A stretch of 64,000 bases of DNA, from the NCBI GenBank assembly GCA_014655195.1, contig BNBH01000002.1, positions 180,406-244,405 on the forward strand, written 5' to 3'. A program made the position numbers and the translations under genes. Positions 17,318 to 26,364 of the stretch are shown one piece after another. This DNA is from Streptomyces cellulosae (GTDB lineage: Bacteria > Actinomycetota > Actinomycetes > Streptomycetales > Streptomycetaceae). Under the pieces are notes generated by a model, which saw nothing but the letters and a program-made list of their open reading frames with translations, searched no databases and was not told where the DNA came from. Each line of letters starts with the position of its first letter. Within the stretch, counting starts at the first letter, position 1.

Positions 17318-17460
17318 CGCATCGCTCCTTCGCCTGCACAGCTGTCCCATGCGGACCCTGCCCGGTCACGCCGGGGCTGCCGAGGGTTCGTATCCCGCAT
17401 CCCCTCCACGGGGGACAGCGATGGGACGCAGTGGGGGAGCGCGCGGTTCCCCTCGTTCGC

Positions 17461-17670
17461 TCAGTCGCCGTAGTCGGACATCGCGTCGAGCATCCGCGCC
17501 GAGGCGGGCGGCACATCCACCCCGTGGATCAGGGAGGGCGACACCGGCCGGGCCGCCGTCCGTTCGGGCGCCGTCCAGTGCGGGACCATCCGGGCGCAGT
17601 CGCCGCGCAGCGAGGTCAGGTCGCCCTCGAGGTCGACCGGAGCGGGGCTGTGGACCTTGATGTTCGTCAT
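17461..17670 (-). CDS. Small conserved hypothetical protein (69 aa)
   Basis: 69 residues, MTNIKVHSPAPVDLEGDLTS, with a single Cys (GDCARM) and a mildly conserved-looking C-terminus (ARMLDAMSDYGD). No signal or membrane segment. Codon use fits its neighbours. It lies upstream of the large membrane-protein gene on the same strand (143 bp gap) and divergent from the PfkB kinase gene. Function unknown. Confidence 0.65.
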   Translation of the reverse strand: MTNIKVHSPAPVDLEGDLTSLRGDCARMVPHWTAPERTAARPVSPSLIHGVDVPPASARMLDAMSDYGD

Positions 17671-17733
17671 GTCCGCACCGTATGCACGCGGACAGCCGTG
17701 AAGAAAGAGCTACTATCGGGTAGTTTCGGCTGC

Positions 17734-17762
17734 TTCTACGGGCCGTCCCCACCCGGTAGCGT
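17734..17762 (+). promoter_or_regulatory. Probable HrdB-type promoter of the PfkB kinase gene
   Basis: TTCTAC at 17734-17739, a 17-bp spacer, and TAGCGT at 17757-17762. The TANNNT -10 would place transcription start near 17769, about 30 nt before GTG 17801, leaving room for the CAGGAG ribosome site. Confidence 0.5.
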
Positions 17763-17800
17763 GAAGTGTCAAACCCCCCTCCCCCAGGAGAATCCACGCC

Positions 17801-18775
17801 GTGCGCATCGCAGTCACCGGCTCCATCGCCACCGACCACCTCATGACCTTCCCCGGCCGCTTCGCCGACCAGCTCGTCGCGGACCAGCTGCACACGGTCT
17901 CGCTGTCCTTCCTGGTCGACAACCTCGACGTGCGTCGCGGCGGGGTGGCCGCGAACATCGCCTTCGGCATGGGCCAGCTCGGCACCCGCCCGATCCTGGT
18001 CGGCGCTGCCGGGTTCGACTTCGACGAGTACCGCGCCTGGCTGGAGCGGCACGGCGTCGACACCGACTCCGTCCGCATCTCGGACACGCTGCACACCGCC
18101 CGCTTCGTGTGCACCACGGACTCCGACCACAACCAGATCGGCTCCTTCTACACGGGCGCGATGAGCGAGGCCCGTCTGATCGAGCTGAAGACCGTCGCCG
18201 ACCGTGTGGGCGGACTCGACCTGGTGTCCATCGGCGCCGACGACCCGGAGGCGATGCTCCGGCACACCGAGGAGTGCCGCTCGCGGGGCATCCCGTTCGC
18301 CGCCGACTTCTCCCAGCAGATCGCCCGTATGAACGGGGAGGAGATCCGGATACTGCTGGAGGGGGCCACGTACCTCTTCTCCAACGAGTACGAGAAGGGC
18401 CTCATCCAGACGAAGACCGGCTGGACCGACGAGGAGATCCTCTCCAAGGTCGGCCACCGCGTCACCACCCTCGGCGCCCGCGGCGTGCGCATCGAGCGGG
18501 CCGGCGAGCCGCCCGTCGAGGTCGCCTGCCCCGACGAGGAGCGCAAGGCCGACCCCACCGGCGTCGGCGACGCCTTCCGCGCGGGCTTCCTGTCCGGCCT
18601 CGCGTGGGGCGTCTCCCTGGAGCGCGCCGCGCAGGTCGGCTGCATGCTGGCGACCCTCGTCATCGAGACGGTCGGCACCCAGGAGTACCAGCTGCGCCGC
18701 GCCCACTTCATGGAGCGCTTCACCAAGGCCTACGGCGACGACGCCGCCACCGAGGTGCGCGAGCACCTGCGCTGA
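17801..18775 (+). CDS. PfkB-family carbohydrate/adenosine kinase
   Basis: 324 residues. PfkB signature 1 is RRGGVAANIAFGMGQLG near 45 and signature 2 is DPTGVGDAFRAGFLSGLAWG with the catalytic Asp near 257. The N-terminal IAVTGSIATDHLM and FFLVDNLD-like region resemble actinobacterial adenosine kinases, which phosphorylate adenosine to AMP and recycle the adenosine from S-adenosylhomocysteine. Substrate assignment is by family resemblance. GTG at 17801 follows CAGGAG. It is convergent with the desulfurase-TusA gene, only 13 bp apart. Confidence 0.85.
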   Translation: MRIAVTGSIATDHLMTFPGRFADQLVADQLHTVSLSFLVDNLDVRRGGVAANIAFGMGQLGTRPILVGAAGFDFDEYRAWLERHGVDTDSVRISDTLHTARFVCTTDSDHNQIGSFYTGAMSEARLIELKTVADRVGGLDLVSIGADDPEAMLRHTEECRSRGIPFAADFSQQIARMNGEEIRILLEGATYLFSNEYEKGLIQTKTGWTDEEILSKVGHRVTTLGARGVRIERAGEPPVEVACPDEERKADPTGVGDAFRAGFLSGLAWGVSLERAAQVGCMLATLVIETVGTQEYQLRRAHFMERFTKAYGDDAATEVREHLR

Positions 18776-18788
18776 CCCCGGTCACACC

Positions 18789-20177
18789 TCACGACAGCCG
18801 GCGGACCACATAGGCCGCGCCCCGGTCCGCCGGCTGCTCGCCCACGTACTCCTGGCCGCGCATCTCGCACCACGCGGGGATGTCCAGCCGGGCCGCCTCG
18901 TCGTCGGCGAGGACCCGCACCAGGCCGCCCACGGGCACGTCGCCGATCACCTTGGCCAGCTCGATCACCGGGATCGGGCAGCGCCGCCCCAGCGCGTCCA
19001 CCACCAGCGCCTCCTCCCGCTCCTCGGTGACGGCCTCCGTACGGGACACCGGTGCGCCCAGCTTCTCCCGCACCCCGGCGACCACGCCCGGCAGCACGTC
19101 GAGGAAGCGCTCCACGTCCTCCGTCTTCGTGCCCGGCGGCAGCGACACCCGGACGTTGCCCTCGCTGAGCACCCCCATCGCCTTCAGCACATGGCTGGGC
19201 GTCAGCGTGCTGCTGGTGCAGGACGAGCCGGACGACACGGAGAAGCCCTCCCGGTCCAGCTCGTGCAGCACGGTCTCCCCGTCGACATAGAGACACGAGA
19301 AGGTGACCACGCCCGGCAGCCGCCGCTCCGGGTCCCCGACCACCTCCACGTCCGGCACCAGCTCCGGCACCCGCGCCCGGATCCTGTCCGTCAGTTCCCG
19401 CAGCCGGGCCGCCTCCTGGGCGGCCTCCGCCCGCACCGCCCGCAGCGACGCCGCCGCGGCCACGATCGCCGGGAGGTTCTCGAACCCGGGCACCCGCCCC
19501 GACTCCCGCTCGTCCCGTGGCCCCTGGGGCGCGAACCGCACCCCCTTGCGTACGGCCAGCAGACCCACCCCCGAGGGCCCGCCCCACTTGTGGGCGCTCG
19601 CCGCGAGCAGCGACCAGGCGCCCTCCACCGGGCCCCAGCCCAACGACTGCGCCGCGTCCACCAGCAGCGGCACCCCGGCGGCCCGGCACGCCTCGGCCGC
19701 CTCGGCCACCGGCTGCAGGGTGCCCACCTCATGGTTGGCGGACTGCAGACAGGCCAGCGCGGTGTCCGGCCGCAGCGCCCCGGCGAACTCGGACGGGCGT
19801 ACGGCGCCCGTGCGGTCCACCGGGACCTCGGTGACCGTGCCGCCGCCGTCCCGGTGAACTTCCGCCGCATGGAGTACAGACGAGTGTTCGACCGCTGACA
19901 CGATCAGGTGACGCCCGGTGCGCCGCCTCCCGGCCAGCGCCCCCGCGATCCCGGAGTGCACCGCCGCCGTCCCCGACGGGGTGAACACCAGCTCGTCGGG
20001 TCGGCACCCCACCCCCTCCGCGGCCGCCTCCCGGGCGGCGTCGAGCAACAGCCGCGCCCGCCGCCCCTCCTTGTACAACCGCGCCGGATCCGCCCACCCT
20101 TCGTCCAGAGAGGCCATCAGCGCCTGACGGGCGACGGGATGAAGAGGAGCGGCGGAAGCGGCGTCGAAGTAGGACAC
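18789..20177 (-). CDS. Cysteine desulfurase (IscS/NifS) fused to a TusA sulfur-carrier domain
   Basis: 462 residues. Residues 1 to about 375 are a class V aminotransferase-type desulfurase: PLP Lys near 197 (SAHKWGGPSGVG), VEHSS and CLQSANHEVGTLQP near 90-155, and the active-site Cys loop SSGSSCTSSTL with Cys near 320. Residues about 388-462 are a TusA/SirA domain (DALGRRCPIPVIELAKVIGD, Cys near 400). In E. coli IscS passes persulfide sulfur to a separate TusA for tRNA thiolation; here both sit on one chain. GTG at 20177. No Fe-S scaffold gene is adjacent, so a thiolation role is more likely than bulk cluster assembly, by inference. Confidence 0.9.
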   Translation of the reverse strand: MSYFDAASAAPLHPVARQALMASLDEGWADPARLYKEGRRARLLLDAAREAAAEGVGCRPDELVFTPSGTAAVHSGIAGALAGRRRTGRHLIVSAVEHSSVLHAAEVHRDGGGTVTEVPVDRTGAVRPSEFAGALRPDTALACLQSANHEVGTLQPVAEAAEACRAAGVPLLVDAAQSLGWGPVEGAWSLLAASAHKWGGPSGVGLLAVRKGVRFAPQGPRDERESGRVPGFENLPAIVAAAASLRAVRAEAAQEAARLRELTDRIRARVPELVPDVEVVGDPERRLPGVVTFSCLYVDGETVLHELDREGFSVSSGSSCTSSTLTPSHVLKAMGVLSEGNVRVSLPPGTKTEDVERFLDVLPGVVAGVREKLGAPVSRTEAVTEEREEALVVDALGRRCPIPVIELAKVIGDVPVGGLVRVLADDEAARLDIPAWCEMRGQEYVGEQPADRGAAYVVRRLS

Positions 20178-20335
20178 ACGCCAACGCTAACCCCCTCGGG
20201 GGCGTGGGGAACCGCGCGATCGACCACGACGACGCCGCAGCCGCCACGACGCCCGCACCCCGGGAAGATGGGGCGCTCGATGTAACCCGCGGCGCGTACG
20301 GCACCCCTCCCCGCGAACCCCGGAAGGGCGTCGGC

Positions 20336-20341
20336 TAGGGT
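20336..20341 (+). promoter_or_regulatory. Probable -10 element of the ctaC promoter
   Basis: TAGGGT about 110 bp before the ctaC start, in the only sizeable gap upstream of the oxidase genes. No convincing -35 hexamer is seen 16-18 bp upstream. Confidence 0.4.
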
Positions 20342-20451
20342 TTGGTCCGCATAAACATCCAAACCCCTGCCCGACGCAGGGCGGCGACCGACCAGCGAGA
20401 AGGCCAGGCCGCAGCCGAACAGCGCGGGCGAGACTCTCGGGAAGGCGCTAC

Positions 20452-21444
20452 GTGAGTCCCAACGGCTCCGACCTCCCCCACGGCCTGGAAGGCGTGGGCG
20501 GTACCCCCAAGCCGCGGCGCCCGATGCGGCGGAAGCTGCTGCAGGCACTGACCGCGGGCCTGGTCCTGGCGACCGCCACCGGTTGCACATGGGAGGACTT
20601 CCCCCGCCTTGGCATGCCCACCCCCACGACGGAAGAGGCTCCCCGGATCCTCTCCCTGTGGCAGGGGTCCTGGGCGGCCGCGCTCGCCGTCGGCGTGCTG
20701 GTGTGGGGCCTGATCCTGTGGAGTGCTTTCTTCCACCGGCGCAGCCGCACCAAGGTCGAGGTACCTCCGCAGACCCGGTACAACATGCCCATCGAGGCGT
20801 TGTACACGGTGGTCCCCCTCATCATCGTCTCGGTGTTCTTCTACTTCACCGCGCGCGACGAATCCGAGCTGCTGAAGCTCGAGAAGAAGCCCGACGTCAC
20901 GGTGAACGTGGTCGGCTTCCAGTGGAGCTGGTGCTTCAACTACGTCGAGAACGTCGAGGGTTCCACGGGCGACGCCAAGACGTCCAAGGAACTCGACGCG
21001 ATTCCGGACCGCTACAAGGAGGCCTTCCCGGCCGACGCCGGCGGTGTCTACGACTGCGGCATCCCCGGAACCCGGAACCCGCAGACCAACAACCCGGGCC
21101 CCACCCTGTGGCTGCCCGAGGGCAAGCGGGTCCGCTTCGTGCTGACCTCGCGTGACGTCATCCACTCCTTCTGGGTGGTGCCGTTCCTGATGAAGCAGGA
21201 CGTCATCCCGGGCCACACCAACGCCTTCGAGGTGACCCCCAACCGTGAGGGCACCTTCCTCGGCAAGTGCGCCGAACTCTGCGGCGTCGACCACTCCCGG
21301 ATGCTGTTCAACGTGAAGGTCGTCTCCCCCGAGCGGTACGAGCAGCACCTGAAGGACCTCGCGAAGAAGGGGCAGAAGGGCTACGTGCCCGCGGGCATCG
21401 AGCAGTCCGGCCCCGAGAAGAACCGGGAGTCGAACATCCTGTGA
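20452..21444 (+). CDS. ctaC: Cytochrome c oxidase subunit II (aa3-type), lipoprotein
   Basis: 330 residues. A basic N-terminus and hydrophobic stretch end in a lipobox (LATATGC, Cys near 45), followed by two transmembrane helices ([37 protein letters not shown]) and a cupredoxin domain with the CuA motif [14 protein letters not shown]. It receives electrons from QcrC cytochrome c and passes them to CtaD. An insert rich in Asp/Lys after FQWSW is typical of actinobacterial CtaC. GTG at 20452 follows GGGAAGG. Its stop overlaps the ctaD start by 4 nt. Confidence 0.96.
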   Translation: MSPNGSDLPHGLEGVGGTPKPRRPMRRKLLQALTAGLVLATATGCTWEDFPRLGMPTPTTEEAPRILSLWQGSWAAALAVGVLVWGLILWSAFFHRRSRTKVEVPPQTRYNMPIEALYTVVPLIIVSVFFYFTARDESELLKLEKKPDVTVNVVGFQWSWCFNYVENVEGSTGDAKTSKELDAIPDRYKEAFPADAGGVYDCGIPGTRNPQTNNPGPTLWLPEGKRVRFVLTSRDVIHSFWVVPFLMKQDVIPGHTNAFEVTPNREGTFLGKCAELCGVDHSRMLFNVKVVSPERYEQHLKDLAKKGQKGYVPAGIEQSGPEKNRESNIL

Positions 21445-23177
21445 GCATCCTCAACGAACCCAAGGGTGCCGCGGCAGCTGGGTCCCACTACGAGGACGAA
21501 CTGCCGGTCAGGCGCCAGAACCGTGGCAGCGTCGTGGTCAAGTGGCTGACGACCACGGACCACAAGACGATCGGCACGATGTACCTGGTGACGTCGTTCG
21601 TCTTCTTCGTCATCGGCGGCGTGATGGCCCTGGTGATGCGCGCCGAGCTGGCCCGCCCGGGCCTGCAGATCGTGTCGAACGAGCAGTTCAACCAGGCGTT
21701 CACGATGCACGGCACGATCATGCTGCTGATGTTCGCGACGCCGCTGTTCGCCGGCTTCGCGAACTGGATCATGCCGCTGCAGATCGGCGCGCCCGACGTG
21801 GCGTTCCCGCGGCTGAACATGTTCGCCTACTGGCTCTACTCGTTCGGCTCGCTCATCGCGGTCGGCGGCTTCCTGACGCCGGACGGCGCCGCCAGCTTCG
21901 GCTGGTTCGCCTACTCGCCGCTGTCGGACGCGGTCCGCTCGCCGGGCATCGGCTCCGACATGTGGATCATGGGCCTCGCCCTGTCCGGCTTCGGCACCAT
22001 CCTCGGCGCGGTCAACTTCATCACCACCATCATCTGCATGCGCGCCCCCGGCATGACGATGTTCCGCATGCCGATCTTCACCTGGAACGTGCTGCTCACC
22101 GGTGTGCTGGTGCTGCTCGCCTTCCCGGTGCTGGCCGCCGCGCTGTTCGCCCTGGAGGCGGACCGCAAGTTCGGGGCGCACATCTTCGACTCGACGAACG
22201 GCGGAGCGCTGCTCTGGCAGCACCTCTTCTGGTTCTTCGGTCACCCCGAGGTGTACATCATCGCGCTGCCGTTCTTCGGCATCGTCTCCGAGATCATCCC
22301 GGTGTTCTCCCGCAAGCCGATGTTCGGCTACATGGGCCTCATCGGCGCGACCATCGCGATCGCGGGTCTGTCGGTGACGGTGTGGGCGCACCACATGTAC
22401 GTCACGGGCGGTGTGCTGCTGCCGTTCTTCTCCTTCATGACCTTCCTGATCGCGGTCCCGACCGGTGTGAAGTTCTTCAACTGGATCGGCACCATGTGGA
22501 AGGGCAGCCTGTCCTTCGAGACGCCGATGCTGTGGACGCTGGGCTTCCTCATCACGTTCACCTTCGGCGGTCTGACCGGCGTCATCCTGGCCTCGCCGCC
22601 GCTGGACTTCCACGTCTCCGACTCGTACTTCGTGGTGGCGCACTTCCACTACGTGGTGTTCGGCACCGTGGTGTTCGCGATGTTCGCCGGCTTCCACTTC
22701 TGGTGGCCCAAGTTCACGGGCAAGATGCTCGACGAGCGGCTCGGCAAGATCACCTTCTGGACCCTGTTCATCGGCTTCCACGGCACCTTCCTGGTCCAGC
22801 ACTGGCTGGGCGTCGAGGGCATGCCGCGCCGGTACGCGGACTACCTGGCCGCGGACGGCTTCACCGCCCTGAACACGGTCTCGACGATCGCCTCGTTCCT
22901 CCTCGGCATGTCGCTGCTGCCGTTCTTCTACAACGTGTGGAAGACCGCCAAGTACGGCAAGCCGGTCGAGGTCGACGACCCGTGGGGCTACGGCCGCTCC
23001 CTCGAGTGGGCGACCTCCTGCCCGCCGCCCCGGCACAACTTCCTCACCCTGCCGCGGATCCGCAGTGAATCCCCGGCGTTCGACCTGCACCACCCGGAGA
23101 TCGCCGCGCTCGACGAGCTCGAGAACGCCGGTCACGGCGAGAAGGCCCTCTCCGGCGGCAAGGAGGCCGGCAAGTGA
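21441..23177 (+). CDS. ctaD: Cytochrome c oxidase subunit I
   Basis: 578 residues, twelve transmembrane helices. It carries the heme-copper ligands: [12 protein letters not shown] (heme a His), [14 protein letters not shown] (CuB His with cross-linked Tyr), [11 protein letters not shown] (two CuB His) and [11 protein letters not shown] (heme a and a3 His). The K-pathway region ISxxIPVFSRK is present. It reduces O2 to water and pumps protons. The start is GTG 21441 in a GTGA overlap with ctaC; an in-frame extension further upstream would lie inside ctaC and is not credible. Confidence 0.97.
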   Translation: MSILNEPKGAAAAGSHYEDELPVRRQNRGSVVVKWLTTTDHKTIGTMYLVTSFVFFVIGGVMALVMRAELARPGLQIVSNEQFNQAFTMHGTIMLLMFATPLFAGFANWIMPLQIGAPDVAFPRLNMFAYWLYSFGSLIAVGGFLTPDGAASFGWFAYSPLSDAVRSPGIGSDMWIMGLALSGFGTILGAVNFITTIICMRAPGMTMFRMPIFTWNVLLTGVLVLLAFPVLAAALFALEADRKFGAHIFDSTNGGALLWQHLFWFFGHPEVYIIALPFFGIVSEIIPVFSRKPMFGYMGLIGATIAIAGLSVTVWAHHMYVTGGVLLPFFSFMTFLIAVPTGVKFFNWIGTMWKGSLSFETPMLWTLGFLITFTFGGLTGVILASPPLDFHVSDSYFVVAHFHYVVFGTVVFAMFAGFHFWWPKFTGKMLDERLGKITFWTLFIGFHGTFLVQHWLGVEGMPRRYADYLAADGFTALNTVSTIASFLLGMSLLPFFYNVWKTAKYGKPVEVDDPWGYGRSLEWATSCPPPRHNFLTLPRIRSESPAFDLHHPEIAALDELENAGHGEKALSGGKEAGK

Positions 23178-23572
23178 AGATCCAGGGCAAGATGTTCATG
23201 TGGCTGAGCCTCTTCTTCCTGGCCATGGCCGTGGTCTACGGCCTGTGGTCGAAGGAGCCGGTCGGCACCACTGCCCTCGTCCTGTCCTTCGGCCTGAGCA
23301 TCATGATCGGCTTCTACCTGGGCTTCACCGCCCGGCGGGTCGACGTGGGCGCCCAGGACAACAAGGAGGCGGACGTCGCCGACGACGCCGGCGAGGTCGG
23401 GTTCTTCAGCCCGCACAGCTGGCAGCCCCTGGCCCTGGCCGCGGGCGGCGCCTTCGCCTTCATGGGCGTGGCGATCGGCTGGTGGCTGATGTACTTCTCC
23501 GCGCCGCTCCTGCTGATCGGCCTGTGGGGATGGGTCTTCGAGTACTACCGCGGTGAGAACCGCACCCAGTAG
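23174..23572 (+). CDS. ctaF: Cytochrome c oxidase subunit IV (actinobacterial CtaF)
   Basis: 132 residues, four predicted transmembrane helices ([75 protein letters not shown]). This is the small subunit found with actinobacterial aa3 oxidase. GTG start overlaps the ctaD stop by 4 nt, so ctaC-ctaD-ctaF are translationally coupled. A strong hairpin follows. Confidence 0.95.
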   Translation: MKIQGKMFMWLSLFFLAMAVVYGLWSKEPVGTTALVLSFGLSIMIGFYLGFTARRVDVGAQDNKEADVADDAGEVGFFSPHSWQPLALAAGGAFAFMGVAIGWWLMYFSAPLLLIGLWGWVFEYYRGENRTQ

Positions 23573-23588
23573 CACGCCGCCAGGCACC

Positions 23589-23628
23589 CGGGAGCCCGGA
23601 CACTCCGTCAGGAGGGTCCGGGCTCCCG
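23589..23628 (+). terminator. Hairpin terminator of ctaC-ctaD-ctaF
   Basis: A 13-bp perfect stem, CGGGAGCCCGGAC against GTCCGGGCTCCCG, has a 14-nt loop that itself contains CTCC/GGAG. It begins 17 nt after the ctaF stop. Confidence 0.88.
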
Positions 23629-23702
23629 CTTCTGCCGCATCCGCCTCACCCGTTCGGGCCGCCCGGTGAGCCGGGGACCGCCCGGCTCCCTAGCGTGAGG
23701 CC

Positions 23703-24989
23703 ATGAGAGACACAGAGTCCCCCCGCACCGGCCCGGGCGCCACGCGGGCCCGCCTCGCCGGCTGCGCGCTGCTGGTGGCGGCCCTCGGCGCGGGCGTCAC
23801 CGGCTGCTCCTCAGACGGCAGCCCGCTGTCCGCCGAGCCGTACGACGCGGCGGACCAGATCTCCTTCGGCGGCTCCCTCGACGAGGGGAAGACCGCCGAC
23901 CCCGACAAGCCCCTCGAGATCACCGCCGAGGACTCCGACGGGCGCATCACCGACGTCGTCGCCGTGGACGCCTCCGGACGCCACCTGGCGGGCGAACTCG
24001 CCGCCGACGGCAGCCGCTGGCACAGCACCACCCCGCTGGCCGCCTCCGCGCAGTACACGGTCCGCGTGAGCACCGAGGACGAGGACGGCAGGCCCGGTCG
24101 CAAGGTCCTCACCTTCACCACCGGCAAGCCCGGCGCCGCCAAGCGCCTGGGCATCACCTTCGGCCCCGAGGCGGGCACGTACGGCGTCGGACAGCCGCTC
24201 GTCGCGGAGCTCAGCGAACCCGTGAAGGACCCGGCGCAGCGGGCCGTCGTGGAACGCGGCCTGAAGGTCGACTCCACGCCCTCCGTCACCGGCGCCTGGT
24301 ACTGGGTCGACGACAAGAAGCTGCACTTCCGGCCCAAGGAGTACTGGCCGGCCGACGCCACCGTCCGGGTGCGCTCCAACCTGGAGGGCATCAAGGTCGG
24401 CGACCGGCTGCGCGGCGACGCGGCCAAGCCGCTCACCATCCGCACCGGTGACCGCGTGATAGCCGTCACGGACGCGGCCGCCCACCAGCTCACGGTCTAC
24501 AAGAACGGCGAGGAGATCAAGCAGATCCCCGTCACCACCGGCAAGCCCGGCTTCGAGACCCGCAACGGCGTCAAGGTGGTGCTCGCCAAGGAACGCTTCG
24601 TACGCATGCGCAGCACCACCGTCGGCATCGCCGAGGGCTCCTCCGAGTCGTACGACCTGGACGTGCACTTCGCCACCCGGGTCACCTGGAGCGGCGAGTA
24701 CGTGCACGCCGCCCCCTGGTCGGTCGGCTCGCAGGGCTACGCCAACGTGAGCCACGGCTGCGTCGGGATGAGCACCGCCGACGCCGAGTGGTTCTTCGAC
24801 ACCTTCCGCCAGGGCGACCTGGTGGAGGTCGTGAACTCGGAGGGCGACACCATGGAGCCGTTCGGCAACGGCTTCGGCGACTGGAACGTGACCTGGGACA
24901 AGTGGCGCGAGGGCAGCGCCCTCACGGGCAGCGGGAAGACCCCGGACACCGCTCAGCAGGTGGCGCGGCTGCGGCCCGCGGCCGTGTGA
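23703..24989 (+). CDS. L,D-transpeptidase lipoprotein (YkuD domain)
   Basis: 428 residues. A signal peptide ends in a lipobox (GAGVTGC, Cys near 35). Two immunoglobulin-like domains (about 60-150 and 150-250), as in mycobacterial LdtMt2-type enzymes, precede the YkuD catalytic domain (about 253-385) with HAAPWSVGSQGYANVSHGC motif; the catalytic Cys is near 353 in SHGCVGMS. A C-terminal tail with GDWNVTWDKW follows, as in the actinobacterial group. These enzymes make 3-3 crosslinks in peptidoglycan outside the cell. It lies between ctaF and a receiver-like gene and ends at a hairpin shared with it. Confidence 0.93.
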   Translation: MRDTESPRTGPGATRARLAGCALLVAALGAGVTGCSSDGSPLSAEPYDAADQISFGGSLDEGKTADPDKPLEITAEDSDGRITDVVAVDASGRHLAGELAADGSRWHSTTPLAASAQYTVRVSTEDEDGRPGRKVLTFTTGKPGAAKRLGITFGPEAGTYGVGQPLVAELSEPVKDPAQRAVVERGLKVDSTPSVTGAWYWVDDKKLHFRPKEYWPADATVRVRSNLEGIKVGDRLRGDAAKPLTIRTGDRVIAVTDAAAHQLTVYKNGEEIKQIPVTTGKPGFETRNGVKVVLAKERFVRMRSTTVGIAEGSSESYDLDVHFATRVTWSGEYVHAAPWSVGSQGYANVSHGCVGMSTADAEWFFDTFRQGDLVEVVNSEGDTMEPFGNGFGDWNVTWDKWREGSALTGSGKTPDTAQQVARLRPAAV

Positions 24990-24997
24990 AGCGCGCA

Positions 24998-25034
24998 GGG
25001 CCGCCGCGACCGCCCACGGGCGGCCCGGCGGCCC
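24998..25034. terminator. Bidirectional hairpin between converging genes
   Basis: GGGCCGCCG at 24998-25006 pairs with CGGCGGCCC at 25026-25034, with an inner CCGCCC/GGGCGG arm. It lies between the stop of the L,D-transpeptidase and the stop of the minus-strand receiver gene. Confidence 0.75.
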
Positions 25035-25054
25035 CGAGGGGCGGCGTGGACGCC

Positions 25055-25456
25055 TCAGGCGCCCGCCAGCGCCTTCCGGCGCAGCAGCGAGGCCAGGGCG
25101 TTCGCGAACTCCACCGGCTCCACCGGGAGCGTCACCGCGGCCTCCGCGCGGCTCCAGGTCGCCAGCCAGGCGTCCTGCGGGCGGCCCATCAGCAGCAGCA
25201 CCGGAGGGGCGTTGAAGACCTCGTCCTTGATCTGCCGGCACAGCCCCATGCCGCCCATCGGCACGGCCTCGCCGTCCAGCACGCACACGTCGATGCCGCC
25301 CCGGTCCAGCTCGGTGAGCACGGCCGCCGGCGTCGCGCACTCGACGAACTCCACGAGGGGCACGTCCGGTGCCGGCCGCCGCCCGGTGGCGAGCCGCACC
25401 TGCTCCCGGGTGTTGGCGTCGTCGCTGTAGACCAGCACCGTGGCGGTCGCCTGCAT
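25055..25456 (-). CDS. Degenerate response-regulator receiver protein
   Basis: 133 residues with a CheY-like alternation (ATVLVYSDDANTREQVRLA ... GIDVCVLDGEAVPMGGMGL ... APPVLLLMGRPQD). The acidic pair (DD near 12-13) and a possible phospho-Asp (near 61) are present, but the usual switch Ser/Thr is Gly in LLMGRP and the conserved Lys before the cis-Pro is Leu in VTLPVEP. It has no output domain. ATG at 25456 has GGAGGAACA before it. It may act as a pseudo-receiver through protein binding. It is divergent from ctaE, 215 bp away. Confidence 0.8.
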   Translation of the reverse strand: MQATATVLVYSDDANTREQVRLATGRRPAPDVPLVEFVECATPAAVLTELDRGGIDVCVLDGEAVPMGGMGLCRQIKDEVFNAPPVLLLMGRPQDAWLATWSRAEAAVTLPVEPVEFANALASLLRRKALAGA

Positions 25457-25659
25457 TGTTCCTCCACGCGTAAGAGAGAGGGCACGGCTCTGTCGGGAAC
25501 TTCGGGTACCGATGGCGCGGATGCTACCCCCTCGGACCGCCCGTCAACACCGGTTCGGACACGGCTTCGAAGGGGGCTCCCATGGGCCATACGGGCAGTC
25601 CAGGAGGGGCGAACACACCGAACGGCACCCCCGGGAGTGAGGGCGGGATAAGCGACCGA

Positions 25660-25671
25660 CATAATGTCGGC
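25660..25671 (+). promoter_or_regulatory. Probable -10 element of a leaderless ctaE transcript
   Basis: CATAAT at 25660-25665 (or TAATGT at 25662-25667) lies 4-6 nt before GTG 25672, and there is no Shine-Dalgarno. Transcription would begin at or next to the start codon. Confidence 0.45.
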
Positions 25672-26283
25672 GTGGCGACAGCAACGACAGTAGACACCGG
25701 GCACGCGCACCCGTCGGTCAACCGACCGAACCTCACCAGCGTCGGAACCATCATCTGGCTGAGTTCCGAGCTGATGTTCTTCGCGGCCCTCTTCGCGATG
25801 TACTTCACCCTGCGATCGGTGACCGGACCCGACTTCTGGTCGGAGAAGGCCGACCTGCTGAACTTCCCGTTCTCGGCGACGAACACCACGATCCTGGTGC
25901 TCTCCTCGCTCACCTGCCAGCTCGGCGTCTTCGCCGCCGAGCGCGGTGACGTGAAGAAGCTCCGGATGTGGTTCATCGTCACCTTCATCATGGGCGCGGT
26001 GTTCATCGGCGGCCAGGTCTTCGAGTACACCGAGCTGGTCAAGCACGAGGGCCTGTCCCTCTCCTCCGACCCGTACGGCTCGGCCTTCTACCTGACCACC
26101 GGCTTCCACGGCCTGCACGTGACGGGCGGCCTGATCGCCTTCCTCCTGGTCCTGGGCCGCACCTACGCGGCCCGGAGGTTCACCCACGAACAGGCGACCG
26201 CGGCCATCGTCGTGTCCTACTACTGGCACTTCGTCGATGTCGTCTGGATCGGCCTCTTCGCCACGATCTACATGATCAAGTAG
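25672..26283 (+). CDS. ctaE: Cytochrome c oxidase subunit III
   Basis: 203 residues, five transmembrane helices, as in short bacterial subunit III. It begins [20 protein letters not shown] and contains [43 protein letters not shown] and [15 protein letters not shown]. It supports the CtaD core. GTG 25672 is chosen because the conserved N-terminus begins there. An out-of-frame ATG lies at 25664. An in-frame upstream start would add a low-complexity, unrelated leader. qcrC follows after 81 bp. Confidence 0.95.
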   Translation: MATATTVDTGHAHPSVNRPNLTSVGTIIWLSSELMFFAALFAMYFTLRSVTGPDFWSEKADLLNFPFSATNTTILVLSSLTCQLGVFAAERGDVKKLRMWFIVTFIMGAVFIGGQVFEYTELVKHEGLSLSSDPYGSAFYLTTGFHGLHVTGGLIAFLLVLGRTYAARRFTHEQATAAIVVSYYWHFVDVVWIGLFATIYMIK

Positions 26284-26364
26284 GCGGGCCCTCATCCGCG
26301 CGCGCTGACCACAGCGCACTCAACAGAAGCATCGACGCAGAAGATCCTGACACCGGGGTAATCC

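Noticed and set aside
16551..17660. Plus-strand open frame across the 123-bp repeats
   Set aside because: A shadow of the minus-strand membrane-protein gene; Val/Gly/Ala-rich without motifs, and no ribosome site.
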